From Stomorhina lunata (Eukaryota > Arthropoda > Insecta > Diptera > Rhiniidae), in assembly GCA_933228675.1 (NCBI GenBank), contig OW121742.1, positions 108,690,940 through 108,754,939 on the forward strand: a DNA stretch of 64,000 bases, in the 5' to 3' direction. The translations under genes and the position numbers were made by a program. This document shows, piece by piece, positions 1 to 10,962 of this stretch (position 1 is its first letter; every line of letters begins with the position of its first letter). The notes beneath the pieces are model-generated. The model ran no database searches. It was not told where the DNA came from and saw only the letters and a list, made by a program, of their open reading frames with translations.

Positions 1-1010
1 ATAAAAACTTGATCAAAATTTTCTATAAAATCTTGATCATTCATCAAATTTTTCTATAAAAGCTTGATTATAGATTAAATTTTTCTATAAAAACTTGATC
101 AGTGATAAAAATTTTATATAAAATCAAAATTTGATCATTGCTCAAATTTTTCTATAAAATCTTGATCATTGATAAAATTTTTCTATAAAAACTAAATCAT
201 TGATCAAATTTTTCTAAAAAAAAACTTGATCATTAATCAAATTTTTCTATAAAACTTAATCATTGATCTAATTTTTCTATAAAACTTGATAAAATTTTCT
301 ATTAAAACTTGATCTTTGATCAAATTTTTCTATAAAAACTTGATCATTGATCAAATTTTTTTATAAAAATTTGATCATTGATCAAATTTTTCTTTAAAAA
401 CTTGATCATTGATGAAATTTTTCCATAAAAACTTGATCACTGATCAAAGTTTTCTATTAAAACTTGAAAGCTGATTAAATTTTTCTATAAAAACTTGATC
501 ATTGATCAAATTTTTCTATAGGAACTTGATCAATGATCAAATTTTTCTATAAAAACTAAATGATTGATCAAATTTTTCAAAAAAATCTTGATCATTAATC
601 AATTTTTTTTATAAAAACTTGATCAAATTTTTCTATAAAAACATGATCATTGATCAAATTTTTCTATAAAAACTTGATCATTGATCAAATTTTTCTATAA
701 AACTTAATCATTGATCAAATTTTTCTATAAAACTTAATCATTGATCAAATTTTTCTATAAAACTTGATCAAAATTTTCTATAAAATCTTGATGATTCATC
801 AAATTTTTCTATAAATGCTTGATTATAGGTCAAAATTTTTATAAAATTTGATCATTGATAAAATTTTTCTATAAAAACTTGATCATTGATCAAATTTTTC
901 TATAAACTTGATTGATCAAATTTTTGTATAAAAACTTGAGCATTGATCAAATTTTTCTATAAAATCTTGATAACTGGTCAAAGTTTTTTATAAAAAATAT
1001 GATCACATAG
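1..1010 (-). repeat. 31-bp satellite array A1 (TGATCA subfamily, inverted copy)
   Basis: About 32 diverged tandem units of 31 bp, cut by the window edge. Each unit joins AAATTTTTCTATAAAAAC to TTGATCATTGATC, with many units losing or gaining a few bases. Read on the minus strand this is the same unit as the array at 2368-4217. Decay is higher than in the other 31-bp arrays, suggesting an old array no longer being homogenised. Because the nuf exons at 1475 and 1847 follow on the plus strand, this array probably lies in a nuf intron. Confidence 0.93.
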
Positions 1011-1474
1011 CAAAAAAAGGTTTTTTGTAAAAAAGATTTTATATACAAAAAAGCTTTAAATTCGATTCTTGATAAATAGAAATACTTTAAGTTTGTTGAT
1101 ATTATGTTTTGGTATTAACTTTAAAAATTTAGTAAAGGCTATAGGCATGAAAGCTTTTATGAAAGCATGAAAGCTCTTATGAAAGCTTTGAAAGCTTTAG
1201 GCAAGCTTTTATAAACTTTTGTTTTGAAAGTTTTTATTTTAACTTTTTGTGGAAATTTTATGTCTCAAAACTTTAAAGATTTTCGTTTCAATTTATGTGT
1301 AAAAAGCTTTTTGCTATATTTTCCCTTTCAAACACACAAAAAATCGCTGTAAAATTTCTGTTTGTTAATTTAATCTAAAATTTGTTTCTGTGTAATTCAT
1401 ACCCAAAAAATTCTCATCAATTTTGTATTATTATTTTTTTTCTTTCTATGGCAAAATATAAAATGATATTACAG
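1011..1474 (+). other. nuf: AT-rich sequence, probable nuf intron
   Basis: No open frame of note. It has a short run of GAAAGCATGAAAGCT-type direct repeats near 1146-1200. It ends in a polypyrimidine-poor but usable acceptor, ATATTACAG at 1466-1474, just before a candidate exon. Assignment to a nuf intron is inferred from the downstream exons. Confidence 0.5.
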
Positions 1475-1513
1475 GATTCTGTGGATTCAACCACATTAGC
1501 ATCCTTAAGTCAG
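1475..1513 (+). CDS. nuf: candidate penultimate exon of nuf (39 nt)
   Basis: A 39-nt open segment lies between an acceptor (ACAG ending at 1474) and a donor (CAG|GTAATA at 1514). It reads DSVDSTTLASLSQ in phase 0. The next recognisable exon, at 1847, also begins in phase 0, so the two join without a frame change. Its GC content and codon use are higher than the surrounding AT-rich DNA, as expected for coding sequence. The intron 1514-1846 (333 bp) contains nothing else I recognise. A small exon could be alternatively used. I recognise the gene from the next exon, not from this one. Confidence 0.5.
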
Positions 1514-1846
1514 GTAATAAAAATATTTAAATAAATGGTTTTGGGGTTAAGTATTAACAGGATTTTTGTTAAAAAAAGGTCATGCATAATCATGTTATTT
1601 CTAACATTTTTTTCAATATCACTTAAAAATCATATCATAACATACACACACATATTTTGGGGAAAATTGTAACTAATTTTGGGGGGATTGGGAGGGTTTA
1701 AAAATGGTTTCAAAAAAAGGTGAAAGATTTTTTCATATTTTTTTATTATTAAAATTTAATAATATTTCTGTTTTATTTAAGTATTTTATAAATATATTAA
1801 TTTCCTATTCTATTTTTCTTTTTTTTTCCAAAATTTCCCTTTACAG

Positions 1847-1975
1847 CTGCAACAGGCCTTCCAGGAGAAAGAGGAAGAAAACACCCGCCTTAAACATTAT
1901 ATTGACACAATATTATTGAATATTGTCGAAAAATGTCCTCAATTATTGGAAGTTAAAGCCATAAATAATAAATAA
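1847..1975 (+). CDS. nuf: last coding exon of nuf (Rab11-FIP family, Rab-binding domain)
   Basis: The exon follows a good acceptor (TTTCCCTTTACAG, ending 1846) and reads 42 codons to TAA at 1973-1975. It starts LQQAFQEKEEENTRLKHY and continues with IDTILLNIVEKCPQLLEVK. The YID-I-L-x-IVE-x-P-x-LLEVK pattern is the C-terminal Rab11/Arf6-binding helix of Rab11-FIP proteins. The ending LLEVK is closest to class II members (FIP3/FIP4, fly Nuf), which recruit recycling-endosome vesicles during furrow formation. Upstream exons coding the long coiled coil lie outside the window. A predicted ORF in another frame over this segment (start 1704) is an artefact. The exon is bracketed by inverted copies of one satellite (1-1010 and 2368-4217). 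Confidence 0.85.
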   Translation: MQQAFQEKEEENTRLKHYIDTILLNIVEKCPQLLEVKAINNK

Positions 1976-2367
1976 TAATTATTAATAATATTAACTATAA
2001 TTTAAATTAAACAAAAAAGAAAAAAATATATATAAAAAAATGTTATTAAGGCCAACTTATTATATACACAAAAGGAAACATTAAAAAAACTGAGTAAAAT
2101 CAAAATCTGAACAGATCAAATAGATTTTTCAAATAATTTTTTAAGCTTTAAAAATAACTTAATTTAACTGAAACCTAATTTTAAAAGAAAGGTCGTTTAA
2201 TTTAGTCTTAGAAATGGAGAAATTCAATTTTGTAAATATAACAAAGAGGATAATCAATTTAAAGAAAAATGTTGTTAATTTGATTACTTATGTCGTCAGC
2301 TTACTAACGTTTTTGTGATAAAAAATGTTGTTATATTGATTAAAAGTGTATTTACTATTTAACAGCT
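1976..2367 (+). other. nuf: nuf 3' UTR and downstream AT-rich DNA
   Basis: Immediately after the stop codon the sequence becomes A-rich, then noncoding. No canonical AATAAA close to the stop could be fixed with confidence, so the UTR end is unknown and may reach the satellite at 2368. Around 2260-2350 there are two GTTGTTA-T-TTGATT stretches resembling the degenerate repeats at 5410-5920. Confidence 0.5.
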
Positions 2368-4217
2368 TCAAGTTTTTATAGAAAACTTTTTTCAAGATTT
2401 TATAGAAAACTTTGATCAGTGAACAAGTTTTTATACAAAGCTTCGATCAGTGATCAAGTTTTTATAGAAATATTTGATCAATGATCAAGATTCAATAGAA
2501 AAATTTGATCAATGATCAAGTTTTTATAGAAAAATTTGATCAATGATCAAATTTTTATAGAAAAAGTTGATCACTAATCAAGTTTTTATAGAAAAAATTG
2601 ATCAATGATTAAGATTTCATAGAAAAATTTCATCAATGATCAAGTTTTTATAGAAAAATTTGATCAATGATCAAGTTTTTATAGAAAAATTTGATCAATG
2701 ATCAAGTTTTTGTAGAAAAATTTGATCAGTGATCTAGTTTTTATAGAAAAATTTGATCAATGATTAAGTTTTTATAGAAAAATTTGATCAATGATCAAGT
2801 TTTTATAGAAAAATTTGAATAATGATCAAGTTTTTATAGAAAAATTTGATCAATGATTAAGTTTTTATAGAAAAATTTGATCAATAATCAAGTTTTTATA
2901 GAAAAATTTGATCAATGATTAAGTTTTTATAGAAAAATTTGATCAATGATCAAGTTTTTGTAGAAAAATTAGATCAATGATCAAGTTTTTATAGAAAAAT
3001 TTGAATAATGATCAAGTTTTTATAGAAAAATTTGATCAATGATCAAGTTTTTGTAGAAAAATTTGATCAATGATCAAGTTTTTATAGAAAAATTTGATCA
3101 ATGATCAAGATTTTATAGAAAAATTTGATCAATGATCAAGTTTTTATAGAAAAATTTGATCAATGATCAAGTTTTTATAGAAAAGTTTGATCAATGATCA
3201 AGTTTTTATAGAAAAATTTGATCAATGATCAAGTTTTTATAGAAAAATTTGATCAATGATCAAGTTTTAATAGAAAAATTTGATCAATGATCAAGTTTTT
3301 ATAGAAAAATTTGATCAATGATCAAGTTTTTACAGAAAATTTTGATCAATGATCAAGTTTTTATAGAAAAATTTGATCAATGATCAAGTTTTTATAGAAA
3401 AATTTGATCAATGATCAAGTTTTTGTAGAAAAATTTGATCAATATCAAGTTTTTATAGAAAAATTTGATCAATGATCAAGTTTTTATAGAAAAATGTGAT
3501 CAATGATCAAGTTTTTATAAAAAAATTTGATCAATGATCAAGTTTTTATAGAAAAATTTGATTAATGATCAAGTTTTTATAGAAAAATTATATCAATGAA
3601 CAAGTTTTTATAAAAAAAATTTGATCAGTGATCAGGTTTTTATAAAAAAATTTGATCAATGATCAAGTTTTTTTTTATAGAAAAATTTGATCAATGACCA
3701 AATTTTTTTTTTATAGAAAACTTTGATCAATGATTAAGTTTTCATAGACAAATTTGATCAGTGATGAAGTTTTTATAGAAAAATTGGATCAATTGTCAAG
3801 GTTTTATTGAAAAATTTGATGAATGGTTAAGTTTATATAGAAAAATTTGACCAATGTTCAAGTTTTTATAGAAAAATTTGAATAATGATCAAGTTTTTAT
3901 AGAAAAATTTGATCAATGATCAAGTTTTTATAAAAAAATTTGATCAATGATCAAGTTTTTATAGAAATCTTTGATCAGTGATGAAGTTTTTATAGAGAAA
4001 TTTGATCAATGATCAAGTTTTTATAGAAAACTTTGAACACTGATCAAGATTTTATAGAAAACTTTGATGACTGATCAAGTTTTTATAGAAAACTTTGTAG
4101 AAATCATTGATCAGGATCAAGTTTTTTAAGAAAACTTTAATCACTGATAAATTTTTTACAGAAAACTTTGATTAGGGTTAAAGTTTTTATAGAAAACTTT
4201 CGATCACTGATCAAGTT
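2368..4217 (+). repeat. 31-bp satellite array A2 (TGATCAATGATCA subfamily)
   Basis: About 60 tandem 31-bp units: TTTTTATAGAAAAATT joined to TGATCAATGATCAAG. The central units are nearly identical. The units at both edges (2390-2470 and 3960-4217) instead carry ACTTTGATCAGTGATCAAG or similar, the form that makes up the array at 7565-9136. The unit is the reverse complement of A1. Confidence 0.96.
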
Positions 4218-5260
4218 TTAAAATTTAAGTAAAAGCTACATTAAAATAGGTTTCAAAAGCTCATTGTTAATCATCTAAGAGCTAAGACCTTCAGTTTTAG
4301 CGGTTTCTAAAAGTTTGTGTATAGGATATTTAAAATTGAGCACAAATATAATGTAAAATTTTATCAAGAGCTCTAAATTTTTGATAAAAAGCTCTATTCA
4401 AAGATTTCATAATAATCTTGTGAAATATTTTAATAAAACGTCTAACAAAAGGTATTTAGAAAAGTTTTTCTTAACTTTTTCATTAAAAGTTCATACAAAA
4501 ATTGTTCAAAGTTTCTTTAAAAGCTTAAGAAAATTGTTTAAAAGCTTTGTAGAAAATTTTTTTTAAAAATCTTGTGAAAGATATTAGTAAATTATCTAAC
4601 AATAGTTTTTGAGAGAAGCTCTGTTTTATTTTTTGTTAAATGTGTTCAAAAGAGCTTTAAAAATGTCTTAAAAAGCTGTACAAATTTGTTTAAAAGCTCT
4701 ATATAAAGATTTCTGTAAAAAAGCCTTCAAAAGCTTTTAGCAAACGCTCTATTAAAAGATTTTTATAAAAGCTAATGTGAACAGAGTCAAAAGTATCTTC
4801 AAAAAGTTTTAATAAAATGTATTGAAAAGCACATATCAGAGCTTTTATAGAAGCTTTCAAAAATATTTATACCTACTCAAAACTTCTGAAATTGTTTTGA
4901 AAATAATTTCAAAAAGCTTATGTTAGAGCAGATATTAAACCATTAACATTATTAAACAAAAACTTGAAAAAGTTTTAAGTTAAAAGCTTAAGTAAAAGCA
5001 GATATTAAAAGATTTTATAGAAAGCTCTATTAAATTACTTTTTTCTGAAAAGAGATGATTTTATATTGACTATCTTAAGTTATTACAAAAGCATCTCTGT
5101 GATGACTTTAGAGCAATTGACAAAGCTTTTGAAAGTTCTTAAAGCAACATTTTTTTCCTAAGTACTACAAGTTTTGTCAAAAGCTTAATTATTTATAAGA
5201 GATTTTCGTTATATTCTTATAAAAGCTCATCGTAAACCATATACCAAAGAATTTTTCAAA
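4218..5260. repeat. AAAAGCTT/AAAAGCTC-rich degenerate region
   Basis: Roughly 1 kb of AT-rich sequence in which AAAGCTT, AAAAGCTC and AAAAGCTTTTA recur every few tens of bases in no fixed period. It resembles an old tandem array degraded beyond a clear unit, or a low-complexity expansion. The 61-codon open frame at 4381-4566 has only low-complexity F/K/S content and I do not regard it as a gene. Confidence 0.45.
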
Positions 5261-5970
5261 AAGCTTATGTCAATAGAATCTCCATCAAACGGTCGGTCAT
5301 ATACGAGTTAATATCAAAACTTCTTTTTGTTCTGAATTTTTAACATTTTGTTAACAAATGTTGTCAAATTGACGTTGTTAAATAGAATACTTTGTCATGA
5401 CAATGAATTTTGTTATATTGATTACAGATTTGTTCAATATTTCTTTGGATTAAGTTTAAGCTAAAAAATAGTTATATTGATTACAGATTTGTTCAATATT
5501 TCTTTAGATTAAATTTAAGCTTAAAACTACTGATAGAATCGTTAGTGTTAGTAAACATTTTGACAACATTTGTTGTTAGTTTTTCATTGTTCATTTGAAT
5601 CCATATGTATTCAATATGAATATATTTAAACACTATTGACATCAGTTTTAATTCGTTGTAATGATTAAACATTTTGCTATTTTGATTACAGAATTGTTCA
5701 AGCTTTATTTATATAAAGTTTAGACTAAGAAGATGAAATATAATCAACAATGGGAGTAATCAATTGGACAACAAATTTCGTCGATTTTTCGTAGATTTGA
5801 CAACAAACTTCGTCGATTTGTCGATTGATAACTTTACAGTGAACGCGAATTATGTTATATTAATTACAGTTGTTTTGACTGTTTCTTTGGCTTTAGATTT
5901 TAGTTTAAAAGTTGAGATAAAATCAATAATAGACATAGTCATTTTGACAGTAAATGTTGGATGTTGTCGT
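5261..5970. repeat. degenerate GTTATATTGATTACAG repeats
   Basis: The segment GTTATATTGATTACAGATTT and what follows occurs twice 59 bp apart (5412 and 5471). Weaker copies lie near 5672 and 5867. Between them lie short CGTCGATTT repeats (5777-5825). The small open frame at 5764-5976 is composed of these repeats and is not convincing as a gene. Confidence 0.5.
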
Positions 5971-6300
5971 TGTTAAATTGATTACCAATTTTGTTAAATT
6001 GATCACCAATTTTGTTAAATTGATCACCAATTTTGTTAAATTGATCACCAATTTTGTTAAATTGATCACCAATTTTGTTAAATTGGTCAGCAATTTTGTT
6101 AAATTGATCACCAATTTTGTTAAATTGGTCAGCAATTTTGTTAAATTGGTCAGCAATTTTGTTAAATTGATTACCAATTTTTTTAAATTGATCACCAATT
6201 TTGTTAAATTGATCACCAATTTTGTTAAATTGATCACCAATTTTGTTAAATTGATTACCAATTTTGTTAAATTGGTCACCAATTTTGTTGTATTGATTAA
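5971..6300. repeat. 21-bp tandem array
   Basis: About 15-16 units of TTGATCACCAATTTTGTTAAA, varying at a few positions (GATCACC, GATTACC, GGTCAGC). Because 21 is a multiple of three and the unit lacks stops in several frames, open frames of 119-176 codons appear on both strands. They encode 7-residue repeats such as NLTKLVI and NQFNKIG. These are expected by-products of the period and I do not call them genes. Confidence 0.93.
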
Positions 6301-7564
6301 AGTTTTGTTTAAAATTGCAGTTTAAGCTCGAAAGTCGGTAAAGAATCGTGGTACCGATTAGATAGTAATCAATTTGACAACAAATGTTCTCAATTTGATC
6401 ACATTTGACAATAAATGTTGCCAAAATGTACATAGGAGAACAGATTTTGTCATTTTGAATCTCAAACAAAAGATTTTAAATTGTACCAGAATGAAGAGAG
6501 ATTTCTCTTTCAATTTAATCTCCCGATTATCTCAAGATTAACTAAACGACCTTTTAATAATTTTTATCTAAATTTTAGTTTCTTTAATTGATTGTTTTCT
6601 TCAAAATTAAAAAAAAATTTTGTGTTAACCCCAAGAAGAACAGAAAAATTTACCCTAAATTATATTATTTATATAAAAAAAGAAAATTTGTAATTGTTAA
6701 ACAGAAAAGGAAAATTGTCATAGAGAAATTTTCAATTTCTAATTTTTGTCTTTAAGTTTCCATTTGCAAAAAAAATAATCTCCAAGTGTTATAAATACAA
6801 AATTAAATTTAATTAAAACCTTTCCTCCTAACATTTTCAAAAATGACTTTAAGTTTTTATTTAGGAAATTTCTTAAAAAAAATTTCGTTTTCAAATTTTC
6901 ATCAAAATAAAATTTGAAAATATTTTTATTAAAAAAAAAAAAAAATTGAAAATATTTGATTAACTTTTAAAAAATTGTATCTTATTATTAATCTCAAAAA
7001 AAAAACTCCTAATTGTTGTTAGATTTTTTAAATAAAACTCTTTGTATAAAAATTTAAATTTAATCTCAATCTTTAAAAAAAATTTATTAACATTTATTCT
7101 ATTTTTTTTTCTTGCTAAACGTTTATAAATTTGTACTTTTTTATTTAGAATTTATTTAATAATTTTTAAGTTTATTTTTTTTAATTTTTGTTTAATCTGT
7201 TTATAATAATTATAGCTATTTTCTTTTGTTTTAATTAAAAAAAAAAAAAAAAATACAACCCTGTAATATATTATACATCATATTTTTTTTAAACAAAACA
7301 ACTAATATTTAGTCATAATCTTAATTATATTCTATACATAAATTAATATTAAACAAACAAAACTTATTATTAGTAAATAAATATTATAATTTTTTTAATA
7401 AAATAATAAAAATAAAATTTTAATTATCATTTTTTTCTTATTGTTTTTTAGGAATTTTAATTTAAATTTCTATGAAATTTCAAATTTTTACTTTTATTTA
7501 GTGAAATTTTCAAAAAGCTTTTAAAATGCTTTTTATTATTCATTTTTTCGCTAGAAAAATATTT
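6301..7564. other. AT-rich intergenic DNA, no gene seen
   Basis: Very AT-rich, with several poly-A and poly-T runs of more than ten bases (for example 6930-6945 and 7238-7253). No open frame, splice-consistent exon, RNA gene or terminal inverted repeat was recognised. The last ~60 bases grade into the satellite starting near 7565. Confidence 0.6.
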
Positions 7565-9136
7565 CAAAACTTTGATCAGTGATAAAGTTTTTATAGAAAA
7601 CTTTTATCAAAGTTCAAGTTTTAATAGAAAACTTTAATGAGAAATCAAGTTTTTATAGAAAGCTTTGATATGTGATCAAGTTTTTATAGAAAACTTTGAT
7701 TAGTGATCAAGTTTTTATAGAAAACTTTAATCAGTGATCAAGCTTTTATAGAAAACTTTGATTAGTGATCAAGTTTTTATAGAAAACTTTGATCAGTGAT
7801 CAAGTTTTATAGAAAACTTGGATCAGTGATCAAGTTTTTATAGAAAACTTTGATCAGTGATCAAGTTTTAATAGAAAACTTTGATCAGTGATCAAGGTTT
7901 TATAGAAAACTTTGATCAGTGATCACGTTTTTATAGAAAACTTTGATCAGTGATCAAGTTTTTATAGAAAACTTTGATCACTAATCAAGTTTTTATAGAA
8001 AACTTTAATCACTGATCAAGTTTTTGTAGAGAACTTTGATCAGTTATCAAGTTTTTATAGAAAACTTTGATTAGTGATCAAGTTTTTATAGAAAACTTGG
8101 ATCAGTGATCAAGTTTTTATAGAAAACTTTGATCAGTGATCAAGTTTTAATAGAAAACTTTGATCAGTGATCAAGGTTTTATAGAAAACTTTGATCAGTG
8201 ATCAAGTTTTTATAGAAAACTTTGATCAGTGATCAAGTTTTTATAGAAAACTTTGATCAGTGATCAAGTTTTTATAGAAAACTTTGATCACTAATCAAGT
8301 TTTTATAGAAAACTTTGATCAGTGATCAAGTTTTTATAGAAAACTTTGATCAGTGATCAAGTTTTTATAGAAAACTTTGATCAGTGATCAAGTTTTTATA
8401 GAAAACTTTGATCACTAATTAAGTTTTTATAGAAAACTTTAATCACTGATCAGGTTTTTATTGAAATTATTGAAAACTTTGATCAGTGATCAAATTTTTA
8501 TAGAAAACTTTAATCAGTGATCAAATTTTTATTGAAAAATTTGATCACTAATCAAGTTTTTATAGAAAACTGTAATCACTGGTCAAGTTTTTATAGATAA
8601 CTTTGATTAGTGATCAAGTTTTTATAGAACACTGTGATCAGTGATCAAGTTTTTATAGAAAACTTTGATCAGTGATCAAGTTTTTATGGAAACATTTGAT
8701 CAGTGAGAGAGCTTTTATAGAAACCTTTGATCAGTGGTCAAGTTTTTATAGAAAACTTTGATCAGTGATCAAGTTTTTATAGAAAACTTTGATCAGTGAT
8801 CAAGTTTTTACAGAAAACTTTGATCAATGATCAAGTTTTTATAGAAAACTTTGATCAGTGTTCAAGTTTTTATAGAAAACTTTGATTAGTGATAAAGTTG
8901 CTATAGAAATCTTTGATCAATGTTCAAGTTTTTATAGAAAACTTTGATTAGTGTTCAAGCTTTTATAGAAAACTTTGGTTAGTGACCAAGTTTTTATAGA
9001 AAGGCTTGATCAGTGATCAAGTTTTTATAGAAAGGCTTGATCAGTGATCAAGTTTTTATTGAAAACTTTAATCAGTTATCAAGTTTTTATAGAAACATTT
9101 GATCAGTGAGAGAGTTTTTATAGAAAACTTTGATTG
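7565..9136 (+). repeat. 31-bp satellite array B (TGATCAGTGATCA subfamily)
   Basis: About 50 units of 31 bp: TTTTTATAGAAAAC joined to TTTGATCAGTGATCAAG. A nine-unit block is duplicated: the private variant GAAAACTTGGATCAGTG occurs at 7812 and again at 8091, exactly 279 bp (9 x 31) later, and the units after each copy share the same further variants. This is the presumed ancestral form found at the edges of array A2. Confidence 0.95.
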
Positions 9137-9492
9137 AGATTGTCATTCCATTTGTAATCTCCTTAATATTGGCTCAAAAACCAAAATTCCTTATGAAATT
9201 CGATTAAGCGATGTCCGTCTGTCTGTGAGTCTGTCTGCTATCGGCACGATAAAACCTTAATGAAAGGAGATAGGTCACTGAAATTTGGCACAAATATTCT
9301 TCATTTCTTGGAATTGTAATCGGGCAAAGTCGGTTCACATTTGACCATAGCTCCCGTATAACCTCGTCTAGGCTAATCGCTTTTTTGCTAATAAATGACA
9401 AATTATAACAGCTATGATGACAAAAGACAGAGAGACAAAAGTATTTTTGATATATAATAGAAGAAAATGGGCGAAATCGGTTTACATTTAGT
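9137..9492. mobile_element. dispersed fly repeat fragment (GTCCGTCTGTCTG type)
   Basis: It contains GCGATGTCCGTCTGTCTG (about 9208), then GAAATTTGGCACAAAT and, near 9331, GTTCACATTTGACCATAG. These blocks recur at 25880-26645 and, diverged, at 46440-47516. The arrangement matches a noncoding dispersed repeat common in brachyceran flies, but I cannot name the family. A 65-codon open frame on the minus strand here follows from the repeat and is not called. Confidence 0.6.
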
Positions 9493-9530
9493 TAGAGCAC
9501 CCCGCCCCAGGAAACACACACTGGTTGGTT

Positions 9531-9622
9531 GATAATGTTAAAAGAATTCTAATTTTTTTTATTTTTTTACCACGCCTACAAATACAGCCCTTTTTGTATT
9601 TTGTTCACTGTGTCGCCATTTT
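9531..9622 (+). repeat. exact 92-bp duplication of MITE arm
   Basis: Positions 9531-9622 and 9752-9843 appear identical over 92 bases, including the CCACGCCTACAAATACAG block. The second copy is inside the MITE (9688-10256); the first lies just outside its left end. This could be a fragment of another copy of the element or a local duplication. Confidence 0.85.
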
Positions 9623-9687
9623 CTATACTAGGAAGAATATCTGGGGAAATTTATTTTGGAAAGTTTGACTTAAGATATAAGCTACAT

Positions 9688-10256
9688 TAGAGCGGTTCGC
9701 TTTCCATACAAAAAAAAAAATAAGTTGTGTCAGTCACCCCCTAGGATTAAAGATAATGTTAAAAGAATTCTAATTTTTTTTATTTTTTTACCACGCCTAC
9801 AAATACAGCCCTTTTTGTATTTTGTTCACTGTGTCGCCATTTTAAGCCCGATCATAATATTTTATATATCGGTATTTGCGGCTCTGTAAGGGCTACATTT
9901 CACTTTTTGACAGTTTTTTACTACCACGTCAATTTATAGTCTTAAATTTTAAAAACTAGATTTGTACTCGATTCGTTTAGGGCGGGTACAAATTGAATTT
10001 TAAAAAATTATGACTACAAATTTACGTGGTAGTCAAGAAATATAAAAAAAAAAGATATGTTGCCCTTACAGAGCTGAGAACACCGATATATAAAGTGTTT
10101 TGAACAGACTAAAGATGGCGTCACAGTTAACAAAATACAAAAAGGGCGGTATTTGTAGGCGTGGTAAAATAATTAAAAAAAAAATTTTTGTGTTATTTTT
10201 ACATTACCTTTAATCCTAGGGGGTGACTGACTCAACTTTTTTTTGGGACCACTCTA
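9688..10256. mobile_element. non-autonomous hAT-type MITE with 8-bp target duplication
   Basis: A 569-bp almost wholly palindromic element. The ends are TAGAGCGGTTC (left) and, inverted, TAGAGTGGTCC (right). Further in, both arms carry GTCAGTCACCCCCTAGGATT, a CCACGCCTACAAATAC block and a CTGTAAGGGC block. It is flanked by AGCTACAT at 9680-9687 and 10257-10264, a perfect 8-bp direct repeat. An 8-bp duplication with TAGAG-type ends is the hAT superfamily signature. No transposase frame is present, so it must have been moved in trans. The (GT)-rich ends and the loop near 9960-9990 are not coding. Confidence 0.8.
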
Positions 10257-10264
10257 AGCTACAT

Positions 10265-10590
10265 CATGACAATGCACTGTGGGATGTTTTAAAAATAGAA
10301 TATAGAAATAATTGTGTAACTTCTAAACCGTTGGGCGGATTTTAAAAATATTAACTTTTAATACACTTTTTGCACTAAAATTTTGTTCTTTTTTTTTTAT
10401 AAAACTTTAAATCAAGAAAATCGGTTTATATATATTATATATAGATCAGATATTAGTAAAAAATCGCTACAATATGGGATAAAAATTGAAAATTTATTTT
10501 TTGAAATCGAATATCTTTTAAACCGTAAGACATAACATAGACATGGAATGATGTTTTTTGTAGATCTTGACCTATATATTCGTTAGATGT

Positions 10591-10592
<2 letters not shown>
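10265..10592. other. AT-rich repeat-like DNA
   Basis: It contains phrases typical of fly dispersed repeats, such as AACCGTTGGGCGGATTTT near 10325, but no boundaries or coding frame. Probably interior of an old element. Confidence 0.4.

Positions 10593-10671
<79 letters not shown>
10593..10671. repeat. (AT)n microsatellite
   Basis: About 78 bases of uninterrupted alternating AT. The predicted IYIYIY frame on the minus strand is a product of this run. Confidence 0.97.
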
Positions 10672-10672
<1 letters not shown>

Positions 10673-10962
10673 CAGAAATGACAATTATATATCGTTTTAA
10701 GTGATTTATGAGTCCGAGGTGCTCTAATTTGGAGGCCGATTGTGCCGCCCCAGTAGAATTTAGGCTTTCCAACCTCAAAACTTAAGCTCCCCAACACTTC
10801 TTCTATATATTTATATTTCTTCTAAGTCCGAATAACGGTTTACAAGTTACAGAATTATTTCCACTCTATTGTTAAACCATCCCATTGTGCAATGCTTTCA
10901 TTTTCAAGCTTTTACGATTTTGACCTGAACAGGCTGTAATAATTCCATTTAAGTAAAAAAGT

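Larger units (their letters stand above)
9493..10726. mobile_element. possible outer hAT-like element with a nested MITE
   Basis: The sequence TAGAGCACCCCG at 9493 is matched, inverted, by CGAGGTGCTCTA ending at 10726 (11 of 12 positions). TAGAG fits hAT-type termini. No clean 8-bp target duplication flanks this pair, so the outer element is tentative. Inside it are the well-supported MITE at 9688-10256, an exact 92-bp duplication and an (AT)n run. Confidence 0.35.

Noticed and set aside
5923..6469. Long overlapping frames on both strands with 7-residue repeats
   Set aside because: They follow from a 21-bp tandem array whose period is a multiple of three; no signal peptide, promoter or codon evidence.
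10593..10778. Minus-strand frame ending in IYIYIY
   Set aside because: Translation of an (AT)n microsatellite.
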